DNA of 64,000 nt from Methylomicrobium lacus LW14 (GCF_000527095.1 NZ_AZUN01000001.1:3547501-3611500); one strand, 5' to 3'. Numbered from the stretch's first letter, positions 26,246 to 35,474 are shown. Notes: generated from the letters alone by a model not told the origin. Numbers and translations: made by a program.

Positions 26246-27034
26246 ATGAAACTGAACTTTAGATTCCTCCTTACGCTCCTGGCGCTAGCCGGCTGCATGG
26301 CCTCCGTCCACGCCGCCACCTTCGACGACTTCAATGACGGTATTGACGATGGTTGGACGCGTTACAATCCAGTGCCGGGGACATACTCGTTCCCCAAGGA
26401 ATCCGGTAGCGTGGCTTATAAAATGGCGAGTCCCTGGGGCAGCCTTCTCAGCCCGGGGCGCATCGGCAGCATCAATATGAAAGAGCCGGCGCATACGAAA
26501 TTCCATGTGGAGGCCGATTTGCTGAACTGGACGTACAACTGGGGCGAGGACATTGGGCTGTTGGCCCGGATGCAGGAGCCTGTGCCGTCGCATTTTCTGC
26601 CGAAGGGTTACGCCTTGATTCTAAGGAACGACAAGAATGGCGATCCTGCCTCGCGCCGGCTGATGATTGTGAAAAGCCTGGGCGGAATCATTCCCCCGAT
26701 TTTCTTAACTGGAGAACAGGGCAGGTGGATGAAGCCGGCGCCCGACCCATCCGGCGATTACCGGCTGAAGTTCTGGTCGGAAGATGGCTTTCTCTGGGGA
26801 CAAATCATTGATAAGAGCACCGGCGCCGCGATCATGATGTGGGACGGTGCTAAATATAAAGATCGTATTTCTGCGGCGGAGGACGGCGTTTATCCCAGCG
26901 GACGGAGCGGTTTGATTGCTTATGTGCACATTGTGCGTCGTAAGGCGGAGGGGGTCTCCCCCACCTTTGATAATTTCTATTCCGGCACGGAAGCGCCCCC
27001 TGCCACGCCGAACCGGCTGCCCCGCCAGCCGTAA
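26246..27034 (+). CDS. secreted concanavalin-like beta-sandwich protein
   Basis: A signal peptide (MKLNFRFLLTLLALAGCMASVHA) precedes a domain opening with FDDFNDGIDDGWTRYNPVPG and closing with FDNFYSGTE. This is the pattern of family 16/LamG-like or DUF1080-like sandwiches that bind or cleave sugars. No catalytic pair is identified. The final 19 residues (EAPPATPNRLPRQP) are encoded over the 3' end of the opposing MFS gene, a 58-base convergent overlap. Confidence 0.7.
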   Translation: MKLNFRFLLTLLALAGCMASVHAATFDDFNDGIDDGWTRYNPVPGTYSFPKESGSVAYKMASPWGSLLSPGRIGSINMKEPAHTKFHVEADLLNWTYNWGEDIGLLARMQEPVPSHFLPKGYALILRNDKNGDPASRRLMIVKSLGGIIPPIFLTGEQGRWMKPAPDPSGDYRLKFWSEDGFLWGQIIDKSTGAAIMMWDGAKYKDRISAAEDGVYPSGRSGLIAYVHIVRRKAEGVSPTFDNFYSGTEAPPATPNRLPRQP

Positions 27035-28260
27035 TAGGCAATATAGCCGTAACACAGCGCGGGAATAAAAAAGGCAAGTTGCAGGCCGATGCGGTCCGCA
27101 AATAGGCCTTGGACCACCGGCAGCACAGCGCCGCCGACAATCGCGGCACATAAAATGCCGGAACCTTGTCCCGTATGTTTGCCGAGCCCGTTCAGCGCCA
27201 GGGAAAAAATGGTCGGAAACATAATCGAATTAAACAAGCCGATGGCCAACAGCGACCACATCGCGATAGGGCCGCTCCCGGACATCGCGATCAACACCAG
27301 CAGGGCCGCGGCGCAAGCGTTAAAGGCCAGTAATTTGCCGGCCGGAAGGCGTTGCATCAGGGAGGCGCCGACAAACCGGCCCAGCATCGCGCCGCCCCAG
27401 TAAAAAGAAACATAGTGACTGGCGGCTTGCGCCGATAATCCCGCGATAGCCGTCTCGCCCAGATAACTGATCAAAAAGCTGCCGATCGAAACTTCCGCGC
27501 CGACATACACAAAAATGCCCAGAGCGCCCAGCACCAAATGCCGGTAATGCCAGGCATTTTTATTGTCGTTTGTCGGTTGGTCCGTCTCTCTTTTTTCAAT
27601 TTCAGCGGGCGTAACAGTCGGTAGTTTGATCAACGCAAAGATCAGGACGATGACTAATAAACTGCCCGCGAGCCATAAATAAGGCAACTGTACCAGTTGC
27701 GCCTGGGCGGACTGATAAACGGCCAATGCCTCGACATCGAGGGATTTGAGTTCATCCGTGGTTTTGACCGGCAGCGCCAGGATGAATAAACCGCCGAAAT
27801 AGGGCGCCAACGTGGTGCCGAGCGAGTTAAAGGCTTGCGTTAGCGTCAGCCGGCTGGAGGCCGTTTCGGGTCGCCCCAGAATCGTGACATAAGGATTGGC
27901 GGCGACTTGTAATAAAGTGATGCCGGAGGCCAAAACAAAAAAGGCGGCGAGAAACAGCGGATAAGAAAGAATCTCCGCCGCAGGATAAAACAGACAGCAG
28001 CCGATGCTGGCCAAGGTTAATCCGGTAATAATCCCTATTTGATAATTAAACCGTTCAACGAAATACCCGCTAGGCACCGAAACGATCAGGTAGGCAGCAA
28101 AGAAACAAAACTGCACCAACATCACCTGGGTATAGTTGAGGATGAAGATCGACTTGAGGTGCGGAATCAGGATGTCATTCAGACAGGTAATGAAGCCCCA
28201 CATGAAAAACAGCGAGGTTAAAATACTCAAAGAGCCAAGGTAGGGGTTTTTAGCCGGCAT
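26977..28260 (-). CDS. sugar:proton symporter, FHS/GluP-FucP family MFS
   Basis: The start at 28260 (MPAKNPYLGSLSILTSLFFMW) follows AGGA; a TTG five codons earlier is less likely. The 427-residue protein has about 12 hydrophobic segments and the family signatures FFMWGFITCLNDILIPHLK and FFAAYLIVSVPSGYFVERF. It is likely to import glucose, galactose or a related sugar. It lies 95 bases downstream of the GH3 gene, so beta-glucoside hydrolysis and uptake may be linked. Confidence 0.88.
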   Translation of the reverse strand: MPAKNPYLGSLSILTSLFFMWGFITCLNDILIPHLKSIFILNYTQVMLVQFCFFAAYLIVSVPSGYFVERFNYQIGIITGLTLASIGCCLFYPAAEILSYPLFLAAFFVLASGITLLQVAANPYVTILGRPETASSRLTLTQAFNSLGTTLAPYFGGLFILALPVKTTDELKSLDVEALAVYQSAQAQLVQLPYLWLAGSLLVIVLIFALIKLPTVTPAEIEKRETDQPTNDNKNAWHYRHLVLGALGIFVYVGAEVSIGSFLISYLGETAIAGLSAQAASHYVSFYWGGAMLGRFVGASLMQRLPAGKLLAFNACAAALLVLIAMSGSGPIAMWSLLAIGLFNSIMFPTIFSLALNGLGKHTGQGSGILCAAIVGGAVLPVVQGLFADRIGLQLAFFIPALCYGYIAYYGWRGSRFGVAGGASVPE

Positions 28261-28354
28261 AATGTCCTGAATCAAAATAGTTGTCGATAGTCGGCACTTG
28301 GGGACTCGATTAAAAATTTGGCGATATAAAACGCGTCCGTGGGAGCCCTCAGTT

Positions 28355-30619
28355 TTATGAGGGGCTCACCGTAAACTTGACGCTCTGATTGCCGACCATC
28401 ACGGTAAAATCCCCGGGTTCGACAAGCCGTTTAAACTCCAGACCGATAAACGATAAATCATCGGGGGTTAATGTAAAGTTCAAGTGTTGGGTTTCACCCG
28501 GTTCAAGCGCGACTTTTTTGAATGCCTTTAACTGCTTATTCGGGCGGGTCACGGAAGCGGCGGCATCGTTCAGATACACTAAAACGGTTTCTTTGCCTGC
28601 GAGCTTGCCGGTATTCGTCACATCCACGCTGACGTTGATGTTTTCATGCAAACCGATGCGGGGCTTATCGACCTTTAACTGGCTGGTTTCGAAGGTGGTG
28701 TAACTTAAGCCGTGGCCGAAAGGGTATAACGGGTTATAGGCATTGGATTCAAAAGCCTCGATGGGTTTGTAATCATAAGGCGTAATGTCGTTGGTAGCGC
28801 GCGGGTAGGTGATCGGTAATTTGGCGTCCGGGTTATAGGCGCCGTATAGTATGTCCGCGGCGGCCTCGCCGCCCTCCATGCCCGGCAAAAAGCCCAGTAA
28901 TACGACCGCCGCTTTGTCGGCAATCTTCGTGATAATGCGGGGACGGCCGCCGAAAGTCAATAAAATGACCGGTTTTCCGGTTGCCAGTGCCGCATCGGCT
29001 AAAGCCTGTTGCTCTGGGTCAAGATCCAGGGACGCGATATTGCCCAAGGTTTCGGTGTACGGTTTTTCGCCCAGGCTTAATACGATGACATCATGATGCT
29101 TGGCTTCGGCGATGACTTTCGCTGTATCGATCGGATCGTCAAAACGGTTGCCGCCGACATGAGTGACTTTACCGGTCGATTGTTTTTTGAGGGCGGCGAG
29201 CACCGTCAGCTTGTCTTTGGGGTATAAATGTTCCGCATCGCCTTGCCAGGTAATGGTCCAGCCGCCGTTCAGCACGCTTAAAAGATTCGCGGTGGGGCCG
29301 GTCACCAGGATTTTGGCGTCTTTTTTCAACGGCAAAAGATGATGGTCGTTTTTGGCGAGAATAATCGCTTCGTGCGCGGCTTGCAGGTTGGTCGAGGTCG
29401 CGGCGGGCGTCGCAAAATTACCTTCTGCCGGTATCGGCGTCTTAGGGGGATTAAACAAGCCGGCCTGATATTTGACCGTCAAAATCCGCCCGACCGCTTC
29501 ATCGATACGGGCGACCGGGACTTCGCCGCTTTTAGCCAGTTCCAGCAAAATATCGTAAAACGAAAAATCTAACGGCACCATGCTCATGTCCACGCCGGCC
29601 ATGACCGCAATTTTGACCGCTTCTTTTTCCGAAGCCGCTAACTTGTCGCGCGTATATAAGCGCTGAATATCTTCCCAGTCCGATACCGTAAAGCCTTTAA
29701 AGCCCAGTTCGTCCCTTAAAACAGTCGTCAGGTAATGATGATTGGCGTGCCCCGGAATGCCGTCCACTTCGGAGGAGTTGACCATGATCGTAGGCGCGCC
29801 CGCCTTGATGCCCGCGGCAAAGGTGGGCAGAAAGTATTCGCGCAGCATGCGCTCGCCGATGAATGCCGGCGTGCGGTCCTTGCCGTTGAACGGCAGGCTG
29901 TAGCCGACATAATGTTTCAAACAGGTCATGCCCTTGTCGGCGGCACTGAAATCGGCGCCCTGGTGGCCTTCTATAAAACGGGTTCCCATCACCGTGGCCA
30001 AATGCACGTCTTCGCCATACGTTTCCCACAGCCTCGGCCACAGCGGCTGGCGGCCGATGTCCATCACCGGCGAAAAATTCCACAGTAAACCGGAAGCGCG
30101 AATTTCTCGCGCGGTAATCTCACCCGCTTGAAAACTCAAATCGGGGTTAAAGGTCGCCGCCATGCTGATGGCTTGCGGAAACAAGGTGGCATTTTGGGTA
30201 TAGGTTGCGCCGTGAATCGCATCGATGCCGTAGAGCACCGGAATTTTCAACCGCGATCTGGCCGATGCCGCCTGTATCGTCTCCTGCATTTTGCGCCAAG
30301 TCGCGATGGGCTGCGCCTGGTTATTCGGCGTGAGTGGCGTATTCATGATCGACCCGACATGGCGCCTTAATACCGCATCCTCGAGTTTGGCCTGATCTAT
30401 TGGGTCATCAGCATGGCGTTCTTCCGGTGCCCCGATCACCGTAAAATCGACTTGCGTCATCTGGCCGACCTTTTCTTCCAAGGTCATTTGGGTCAGGAGG
30501 TGGCTAACTTGAGAGGCGATGTTGGGTTTTACGGCTTCAGCGCTCATGGCATACTCCAGAGGAAACAATAAGCTAATGAGTAAACAGGTTTTTGCTTTCA
30601 AGATTAAGGTACCGTGCAC
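28355..30619 (-). CDS. bglX: GH3 beta-glucosidase
   Basis: The 754-residue protein has a signal-like N-terminus (CLLISLLFPLEYAMSAEA), a GH3 barrel with the nucleophile Asp in FTVSDWEDIQRLY, a second alpha/beta domain and a C-terminal FnIII-like domain. It is probably periplasmic and releases glucose from beta-glucosides. The first start is a GTG at 30619 that overlaps the mreB 3' end by 16 bases; a TTG at 30601 is an alternative. Confidence 0.88.
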   Translation of the reverse strand: MHGTLILKAKTCLLISLLFPLEYAMSAEAVKPNIASQVSHLLTQMTLEEKVGQMTQVDFTVIGAPEERHADDPIDQAKLEDAVLRRHVGSIMNTPLTPNNQAQPIATWRKMQETIQAASARSRLKIPVLYGIDAIHGATYTQNATLFPQAISMAATFNPDLSFQAGEITAREIRASGLLWNFSPVMDIGRQPLWPRLWETYGEDVHLATVMGTRFIEGHQGADFSAADKGMTCLKHYVGYSLPFNGKDRTPAFIGERMLREYFLPTFAAGIKAGAPTIMVNSSEVDGIPGHANHHYLTTVLRDELGFKGFTVSDWEDIQRLYTRDKLAASEKEAVKIAVMAGVDMSMVPLDFSFYDILLELAKSGEVPVARIDEAVGRILTVKYQAGLFNPPKTPIPAEGNFATPAATSTNLQAAHEAIILAKNDHHLLPLKKDAKILVTGPTANLLSVLNGGWTITWQGDAEHLYPKDKLTVLAALKKQSTGKVTHVGGNRFDDPIDTAKVIAEAKHHDVIVLSLGEKPYTETLGNIASLDLDPEQQALADAALATGKPVILLTFGGRPRIITKIADKAAVVLLGFLPGMEGGEAAADILYGAYNPDAKLPITYPRATNDITPYDYKPIEAFESNAYNPLYPFGHGLSYTTFETSQLKVDKPRIGLHENINVSVDVTNTGKLAGKETVLVYLNDAAASVTRPNKQLKAFKKVALEPGETQHLNFTLTPDDLSFIGLEFKRLVEPGDFTVMVGNQSVKFTVSPS

Positions 30620-31659
30620 AGTGAAAAAGCGGAGAAGCCTTTCTTGCCCATCATTTCGAGCACCCTGCCGCCGCCGCGGGCGACGCAGGTCTGCGGGTTG
30701 TCCGCGATGAAGACCGGCAAACCGGTTTCTTCGGCGATCAGCCGGTCAATATCTTTCAGCAGCGCGCCGCCGCCGGTCAGGTATATTCCGCGGGTCGCGA
30801 CGTCAGCGCCCAGTTCGGGCGGAGTCTGTTCGAGTGCCTCCTTGACGAGGCTGACGATGCCGGAGAGCAGTTCCCGCCATGCTTGGTGGATTTCATTGCT
30901 GTTCAGCGTGAAGCGGAGAGGCGCGCCATCGGCCAGATCGCGGCCTATCACTTCAATTTCTTTGACTTCGCTGCCGGGGTGGGCGGTGCCGATTTCCATC
31001 TTGATTTTTTCGGCGGTCGGTTTGCCGATGTGTTTGCCATGGTGACTGCGCACATAGCGGATGATTGCCTCATCGAAACGGTCGCCGCCGATCCTGATCG
31101 AAGACGAATACACGATGCCGTTGATCGAGATCACCGCGACTTCGGAGGTGCCGCCGCCGATGTCCAGCACCATCGAGCCGCAGGCATCATCGACCGGCAG
31201 GCCGGCGCCGATCGCGGCGGACATCGCTTCCTCGATCAAAAATACTTCGCGCGCGCCGGCCAGGGTGGCGGACTCGCGAATCGCGCGGCGCTCGACCGGG
31301 GTCGAACCGCAAGGGACACAGATCAAAATGCGCGGGCTTGGGCGCAACATTTTACTTTTATGCACTTTTTGAATAAAAAAGCGCAGCATACTTTCGGTGA
31401 TGGCGAAGTTGGCGATCACGCCGTCTTTCAGCGGGCGAATCGTGGTGATGTTGCCGGGCGTCCGGCCGACAACGCGTTTCGCGCCCGCGCCGATAGCCGT
31501 GATTTTTTGGGTGCCGCGCTTTATGTCTTCCTTAATTGCGACGATCGAAGGCTCGTTAAGGACAATGCCTTGCCCCGGGATATAGATCAAGGTATTGGCG
31601 GTTCCAAGGTCGATGGACAGATCATTGGAAAAAAATCCACGAATTCTTTTGAATAGCAT
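30604..31659 (-). CDS. mreB: MreB-family actin-like protein
   Basis: The start at 31659 gives MLFKRIRGFFSNDLSIDLGT, the usual MreB opening. Actin-fold motifs are present: IDLGTANT, VLDIGGGTSEVAVIS and LTGGGALLKDIDRLI. The length is 351 residues. It is not followed by mreC/mreD; the next gene is GH3. The C-terminus (EMMGKKGFSAFSLCTVP) is atypical and overlaps the GH3 start. Confidence 0.88.
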   Translation of the reverse strand: MLFKRIRGFFSNDLSIDLGTANTLIYIPGQGIVLNEPSIVAIKEDIKRGTQKITAIGAGAKRVVGRTPGNITTIRPLKDGVIANFAITESMLRFFIQKVHKSKMLRPSPRILICVPCGSTPVERRAIRESATLAGAREVFLIEEAMSAAIGAGLPVDDACGSMVLDIGGGTSEVAVISINGIVYSSSIRIGGDRFDEAIIRYVRSHHGKHIGKPTAEKIKMEIGTAHPGSEVKEIEVIGRDLADGAPLRFTLNSNEIHQAWRELLSGIVSLVKEALEQTPPELGADVATRGIYLTGGGALLKDIDRLIAEETGLPVFIADNPQTCVARGGGRVLEMMGKKGFSAFSLCTVP

Positions 31660-31983
31660 TGAGGATGGTCCCTTTGTATCTGGCAATTGATGGAAAGATA
31701 TTTTCGTTACGTTACGCTTGTTGCCGGCATCAACCCTACAGAGTAAGGGCAAACGAAGGCATCGACATCGCGGAACGGGACGTTAGCGCTTCCGGTTCTC
31801 GGTTCCCACGTGGCGCGCTGATCATTATAGCGAAATGTCGTCATACCCGCCGGGCGGGTAAAAACGGTATCAGGTTTTTGACCGTATAGGTTAAAAGTAC
31901 GGCATTTGGCAGGGCAATCGGGCTATTTTCCCTCCTTGATAGGTCTAAGGCGCATAAATCAGCTAAACGACGGAGTGAATGCC
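31660..31983. promoter_or_regulatory. divergent intergenic region with a perfect palindrome
   Basis: This 324-base gap separates mreB from the 31984 gene. It contains the palindrome TACCCGCC-G-GGCGGGTA at 31844-31860 and a tandem CGTTACGTTACG. No gene is seen. The palindrome could be an operator or a REP-type element. Confidence 0.4.
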
Positions 31984-32421
31984 GTGAAAAAACTATTCGT
32001 CATATTCGTTCTATTCTGCTCCGCGATAGGATTTGTCAGGGGTGACCCTAATATCTATGGGCCGGGGGGAGTCAACCTGGGGCCCAATGGTGAGTTACCG
32101 CCAAGCAAGCAAGAGTTAGAACAAAAAAAGCTGCTGGAAGCGGAGCGTGAGAAAACAAGATTGCTGCAAGATCAAATTGAACAACAGCGACAACAAGTTC
32201 AGCGACTGAAGCAAACGCAACAGCAGCAACAAGAGATGCAATGGGGCCGGCAAAACCCGGTACAGATAGAGATAAATGCCGGCTACCCGCCGCAGCAAAA
32301 TTTCGGCTGGATGTGGGGCGGGCCTTTCTTGGGCAGCGGTTCCGGCGGAATTCTGATTCAGCGCAAATCGCATGGAGGCGGCGACCATCATCGCGGGGGA
32401 GACGGGCGCCGCCGTCATTGA
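31984..32421 (+). CDS. exported coiled-coil protein with His/Gly tail, 145 aa
   Basis: A GTG start with GGAG eight bases upstream gives a signal peptide VKKLFVIFVLFCSAIGFVRG. The mature N-terminus has the motif IYGPGGVNLGPNG shared with the protease at 25650. A Glu/Gln-rich coiled coil of about 55 residues follows, then a Pro/Gly segment and a tail GGGDHHRGGDGRRRH that could bind metal or nucleic acid. The function is unknown. Confidence 0.7.
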   Translation: MKKLFVIFVLFCSAIGFVRGDPNIYGPGGVNLGPNGELPPSKQELEQKKLLEAEREKTRLLQDQIEQQRQQVQRLKQTQQQQQEMQWGRQNPVQIEINAGYPPQQNFGWMWGGPFLGSGSGGILIQRKSHGGGDHHRGGDGRRRH

Positions 32422-32457
32422 CCCGAGCCAGTTTTCATTCGGCCGATAGCTAATTGC

Positions 32458-33180
32458 TTAGGGCGAATCTCCGACGGCTGCTGTACAAGCGGCATTGAGG
32501 TCTTGGGGAAGCGGTAGCTTTTGCCGCCGTTCCGGCGGGATTCCGCTCCAAGAGTCCAACTCTTGTCGCGCCAGGCTGGCGACTTCCCATGCGATGCGGG
32601 CATAGCGCCTTCCGGAGGGGGCATCCGGCTCGTGGTCAGGGATCAGGTCCAGTCCGAGGAACTGGTGTTTCATGTCGGCTTTTTCATGGACCTTCCAATA
32701 GCCCTTGGGCGTCAATCCCAGTTCAGCGAGTTTGGGGTTGACTGCGGCGAACAAATCGCTGGCCATGCCCTCGACCATTAAATTCAGGGTAATGACCTGG
32801 TGGCTGATGGGTTCGCATATGACCGAACGGATGAAATAACCGCCATAAGCCAGAGTTTCCAGGCTTGGTGGCACCGAGGTCGGCTCTTCGTCGACGGCAA
32901 GAAAGCCGAATTCCCGCATCCAGACGGTCAAATCGTGGGGATGGGTCACTTCCTCTGCGGCATGTTCGCCGAAAGCTTCGCGGAAACGTGGGTCAAGGCA
33001 ACTGCCGTAACGTAAGGCGACGGCGGAAGTGAAGTCGCAGGACAAATAATACAGTTGCCGAATCCATTGAACATCGTTTATGGAGCGGGCATCGGCCAGT
33101 TTGGCGTAAAACGGGCTCTCGCTGACCAAGCGGAGCGGATTTTCGGCTGGAGCTGCCATACCGTTTAATTGGGTTTGCAT
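32458..33180 (-). CDS. haem-oxygenase-like diiron protein (iron-containing redox enzyme family)
   Basis: The 240-residue all-helical protein shows candidate metal ligands in AAEEVTHPHDLTVWM, NLMVEGMASDLF and VHEKADMKHQFLG, the spacing of haem-oxygenase-like diiron oxidases/oxygenases. Such enzymes activate O2 on small substrates. The substrate is unknown. It stands alone, convergent with the 31984 gene. Confidence 0.75.
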   Translation of the reverse strand: MQTQLNGMAAPAENPLRLVSESPFYAKLADARSINDVQWIRQLYYLSCDFTSAVALRYGSCLDPRFREAFGEHAAEEVTHPHDLTVWMREFGFLAVDEEPTSVPPSLETLAYGGYFIRSVICEPISHQVITLNLMVEGMASDLFAAVNPKLAELGLTPKGYWKVHEKADMKHQFLGLDLIPDHEPDAPSGRRYARIAWEVASLARQELDSWSGIPPERRQKLPLPQDLNAACTAAVGDSP

Positions 33181-33323
33181 GAGCAGCGCAATGGCATCCT
33201 CTGTCTAGGCGCACAAGCGGCCTAGTGGCTTAAGTTCGCGCGTATGATTGGATGCACTGGTGACGGTTGTTATACTCTAAATCCGCCTGAAATTTGGGGA
33301 AAGGAGAAATTTATCCGGCATTT

Positions 33324-33341
33324 GATTTATGCAACAAAGCC
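33324..33341. mobile_element. IS903-type terminal repeat (outward copy)
   Basis: GATTTATGCAACAAAGCC is the reverse complement of GGCTTTGTTGCATAAATC, the IS903-like terminus. It faces the end at 33420-33438 across 78 bases of AT-rich DNA. Confidence 0.55.
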
Positions 33342-33419
33342 ACTCCTAATCAAAAATAAGTATAAATACTTATTTACAATCCATCATTAAAAGTATCTTA
33401 TTGCTGTTTACTGTAAAGC

Positions 33420-33820
33420 GACTTTGTTGCATAAATCGTCGAGATCGTGCAGTGTTTGAAGGAAAACATCCCTGCTAAGCCAACCATGCCCAAACCAAGC
33501 TCGCAAAATACCAAACGATCAATTGGCGCGACTACAATCGATCTCTGAAGCAACGAGGTTCGTTCCTACTATGGATCGACAAGACAATGGATTGGTTGGC
33601 TCCGGCGAGTGGCAAACGAGGACGATCCGATAAGTTTTCCGATGCCGCCATCCAGTTTTGTTTGATGGTCAAGAATGGGTTTGGTTTGGGATTACGGCAA
33701 GCCATGGGCATGATTGCCTGCTTGCTAAAGTTGTGGGGACTCGGCTGGCCTGTGCTGGATTACAGCACGCTTTGCCGTCGCCAAAAGAACTTGCAGGTCT
33801 GTATTTCGTATCGGCAATGA
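33420..33820 (+). pseudogene. 5' remnant of an IS5/IS903-family insertion sequence
   Basis: A terminal repeat (GACTTTGTTGCATAAATCG) leads into an N-terminal transposase fragment: KYQTINWRDYNRSLKQRGSF, GKRGRSDKFSDAAIQFCLMV, VLDYSTLCRRQKNLQVCISY. The frame has no start codon after its upstream TAA, and it stops at TGA (33818-33820) before the DDE catalytic domain. The 3' two thirds of the element are missing, and the sigma-54 activator gene begins 13 bases later. Confidence 0.8.
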
Positions 33821-33833
33821 TTGACCAGGAGTT

Positions 33834-35060
33834 ATGGCAATGAAAAATTTTGCAAACCTGAATTTGCTTGGCAGTTCTGCAGTCTTTTTGCAAGCCCTGA
33901 GGTTAATTGAAAGATTTTCGGCTTGCGATGAAACGGTATTGATACAGGGAGAGACGGGTACCGGAAAAGAACTGGCGGCGCGCGCGATTCACTACCTAAG
34001 CAATAGGCGTGATTATCCGTTTGTGCCGGTCAATTGTGGAGCTGTTACTGACAGTTTGATAGAAAGCGAATTCTTTGGTCACATCAAGGGCGCCTTCACC
34101 GACGCACGAGAATCCAGACAAGGGTTAATCATGCAAGCTAAGGGAGGCTCGCTATTTCTCGACGAAATAGAAGCCATGAGTCCTCGTGCTCAGGGCGTGC
34201 TGCTGCGCTTCCTTCAAGACAAGAAATACCGTCCAGTGGGCGGAGCAGTCGTTCAGAACGCAAACATCCGGGTGATCGGGGCCAGCAATGCCAAGTTATT
34301 CGATCTGGTTCGGCAAGGCTTATTCAGATCTGATCTCATGTTTCGCTTAAACTCTCTCACGGTGGAAATGCCGCCGTTGCGAGAACGAGTGGGCGATATC
34401 AAGTTATTGTCACAAGAATTTCTGAATCGGTTGAACCGCCTTGCAGGTCCTCCTCCCTACAAGGTATTACATCCGGATTCAATTGGGTTTTTGGAAGCCT
34501 ATCATTGGCCGGGTAACATTCGTGAGTTGGAAAACATACTTCGGCGAGAATTTATACTCGAGGAAGGCACTGTGATAAAAATATACGACCCGGCATGTGA
34601 GGCATGCCTATTCTTTCCAGAGGTGTGCTCCGGCGCCGAGCACAACAGAAAAGAAAATTTAAGCAGAGACGTTGGCAATACTGGATTTTCCGAGCGCAGA
34701 TACAAAGACCGAAGGCGCACTGCATTCAAGGACCAAGCCAATGACGGAAGTACAAATTTACAATTTATCCCGAAGGCCGTGAATGGGCATCAGCTTCTCT
34801 CTTATGAAAATTTCAAGAAGGCTAAGGAAGCGCTAGTCGCTCAACTTGAGATAGATCATCTGATAGCCCTTTTGACCCAGACCGGAGGAAATCTGAGCCT
34901 TGCCTCACGATTATCCGGGCGTGATAGGAGTGATCTTTGCAAGTTACTCAAGCGCCATGGACTCGATAGACAACATTTCACCACGGATTTGCCAAGCATG
35001 AATCCAGTCGACCGCGAATCTCATGATTCCCGGTCATCTTCCCTTGAGCATGATCGATAG
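33834..35060 (+). CDS. sigma-54-dependent activator without a sensory domain
   Basis: The 408-residue protein begins almost directly with the AAA+ domain: Walker A GETGTGKE (39-46), sigma-54 contact loop GAFTDA (86-91, canonical GAFTGA), Walker B GGSLFLDEIE (104-113) and arginine-finger region FRSDLMFRL (164-172). A segment DPACEACLFFPEVC carries Cys 255, 258 and 265 (C-x2-C-x6-C). The last 60 residues hold a Fis-type helix-turn-helix (TQTGGNLSLASRLSGRDRSD). It should open sigma-54 promoters, perhaps those of the peroxidase/oxidase genes downstream. GGAG precedes either ATG (33834 or 33840). It abuts an IS remnant. Confidence 0.88.
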   Translation: MAMKNFANLNLLGSSAVFLQALRLIERFSACDETVLIQGETGTGKELAARAIHYLSNRRDYPFVPVNCGAVTDSLIESEFFGHIKGAFTDARESRQGLIMQAKGGSLFLDEIEAMSPRAQGVLLRFLQDKKYRPVGGAVVQNANIRVIGASNAKLFDLVRQGLFRSDLMFRLNSLTVEMPPLRERVGDIKLLSQEFLNRLNRLAGPPPYKVLHPDSIGFLEAYHWPGNIRELENILRREFILEEGTVIKIYDPACEACLFFPEVCSGAEHNRKENLSRDVGNTGFSERRYKDRRRTAFKDQANDGSTNLQFIPKAVNGHQLLSYENFKKAKEALVAQLEIDHLIALLTQTGGNLSLASRLSGRDRSDLCKLLKRHGLDRQHFTTDLPSMNPVDRESHDSRSSSLEHDR

Positions 35061-35248
35061 GACGTGCTCACTCATTATCAGCCCCTAAAATCCCCTGCCG
35101 CCAAAGTCTGCTTGACTATCTCTCGGTAGATAAGGGCATCTAATGCCGAAGCACCAGCCCAAGTACTCAGTCATTTTTATAATGTTGGGTAACGTTTTTC
35201 ACTCATCGCAAGATCTACGAGGTTTTTAAAGCCTCACAGGTCTTTGTT

Positions 35249-35293
35249 ACACCCGTCAAAACTAAGTTGACTAATGACTAGTTTTTCGGGTGT
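35249..35293. other. long hairpin after the sigma-54 activator
   Basis: ACACCCG-TC-AAAACTA and TAGTTTT-TC-CGGGTGT form a 45-base stem-loop. The gap 35061-35527 otherwise holds no gene. It may be a terminator or an IS end. Confidence 0.45.
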
Positions 35294-35459
35294 GTCGTTT
35301 TTCCCACACTGCGTGAATAAGACCACACTCTAACTCATTGATATAAATAATGTAGTTAATTTATGGCTATTTATTTACATGGGGTAAATTTCCCTCTCTC
35401 AACTACCGAGATGTCACGAAAAATATAGCAAAAACAGTTGCTTATGTATTTTTTTGGCA

Positions 35460-35474
35460 TGGCATGCCATATGC
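35460..35474 (+). promoter_or_regulatory. candidate sigma-54 promoter (-24/-12)
   Basis: TGGCAT-N5-ATGC keeps the GG and GC doublets at the 12-base spacing of -24/-12 elements, 54 bases before the ATG at 35528. The -12 part is TATGC rather than TTGCA. A sigma-54 activator gene lies just upstream. Confidence 0.35.

Noticed and set aside
35460..35470. First TGGCATGGCATGCC block as the -24 element
   Set aside because: Its GG-GC spacing is 10 rather than 12 bases; only the second overlapping block has the right spacing.
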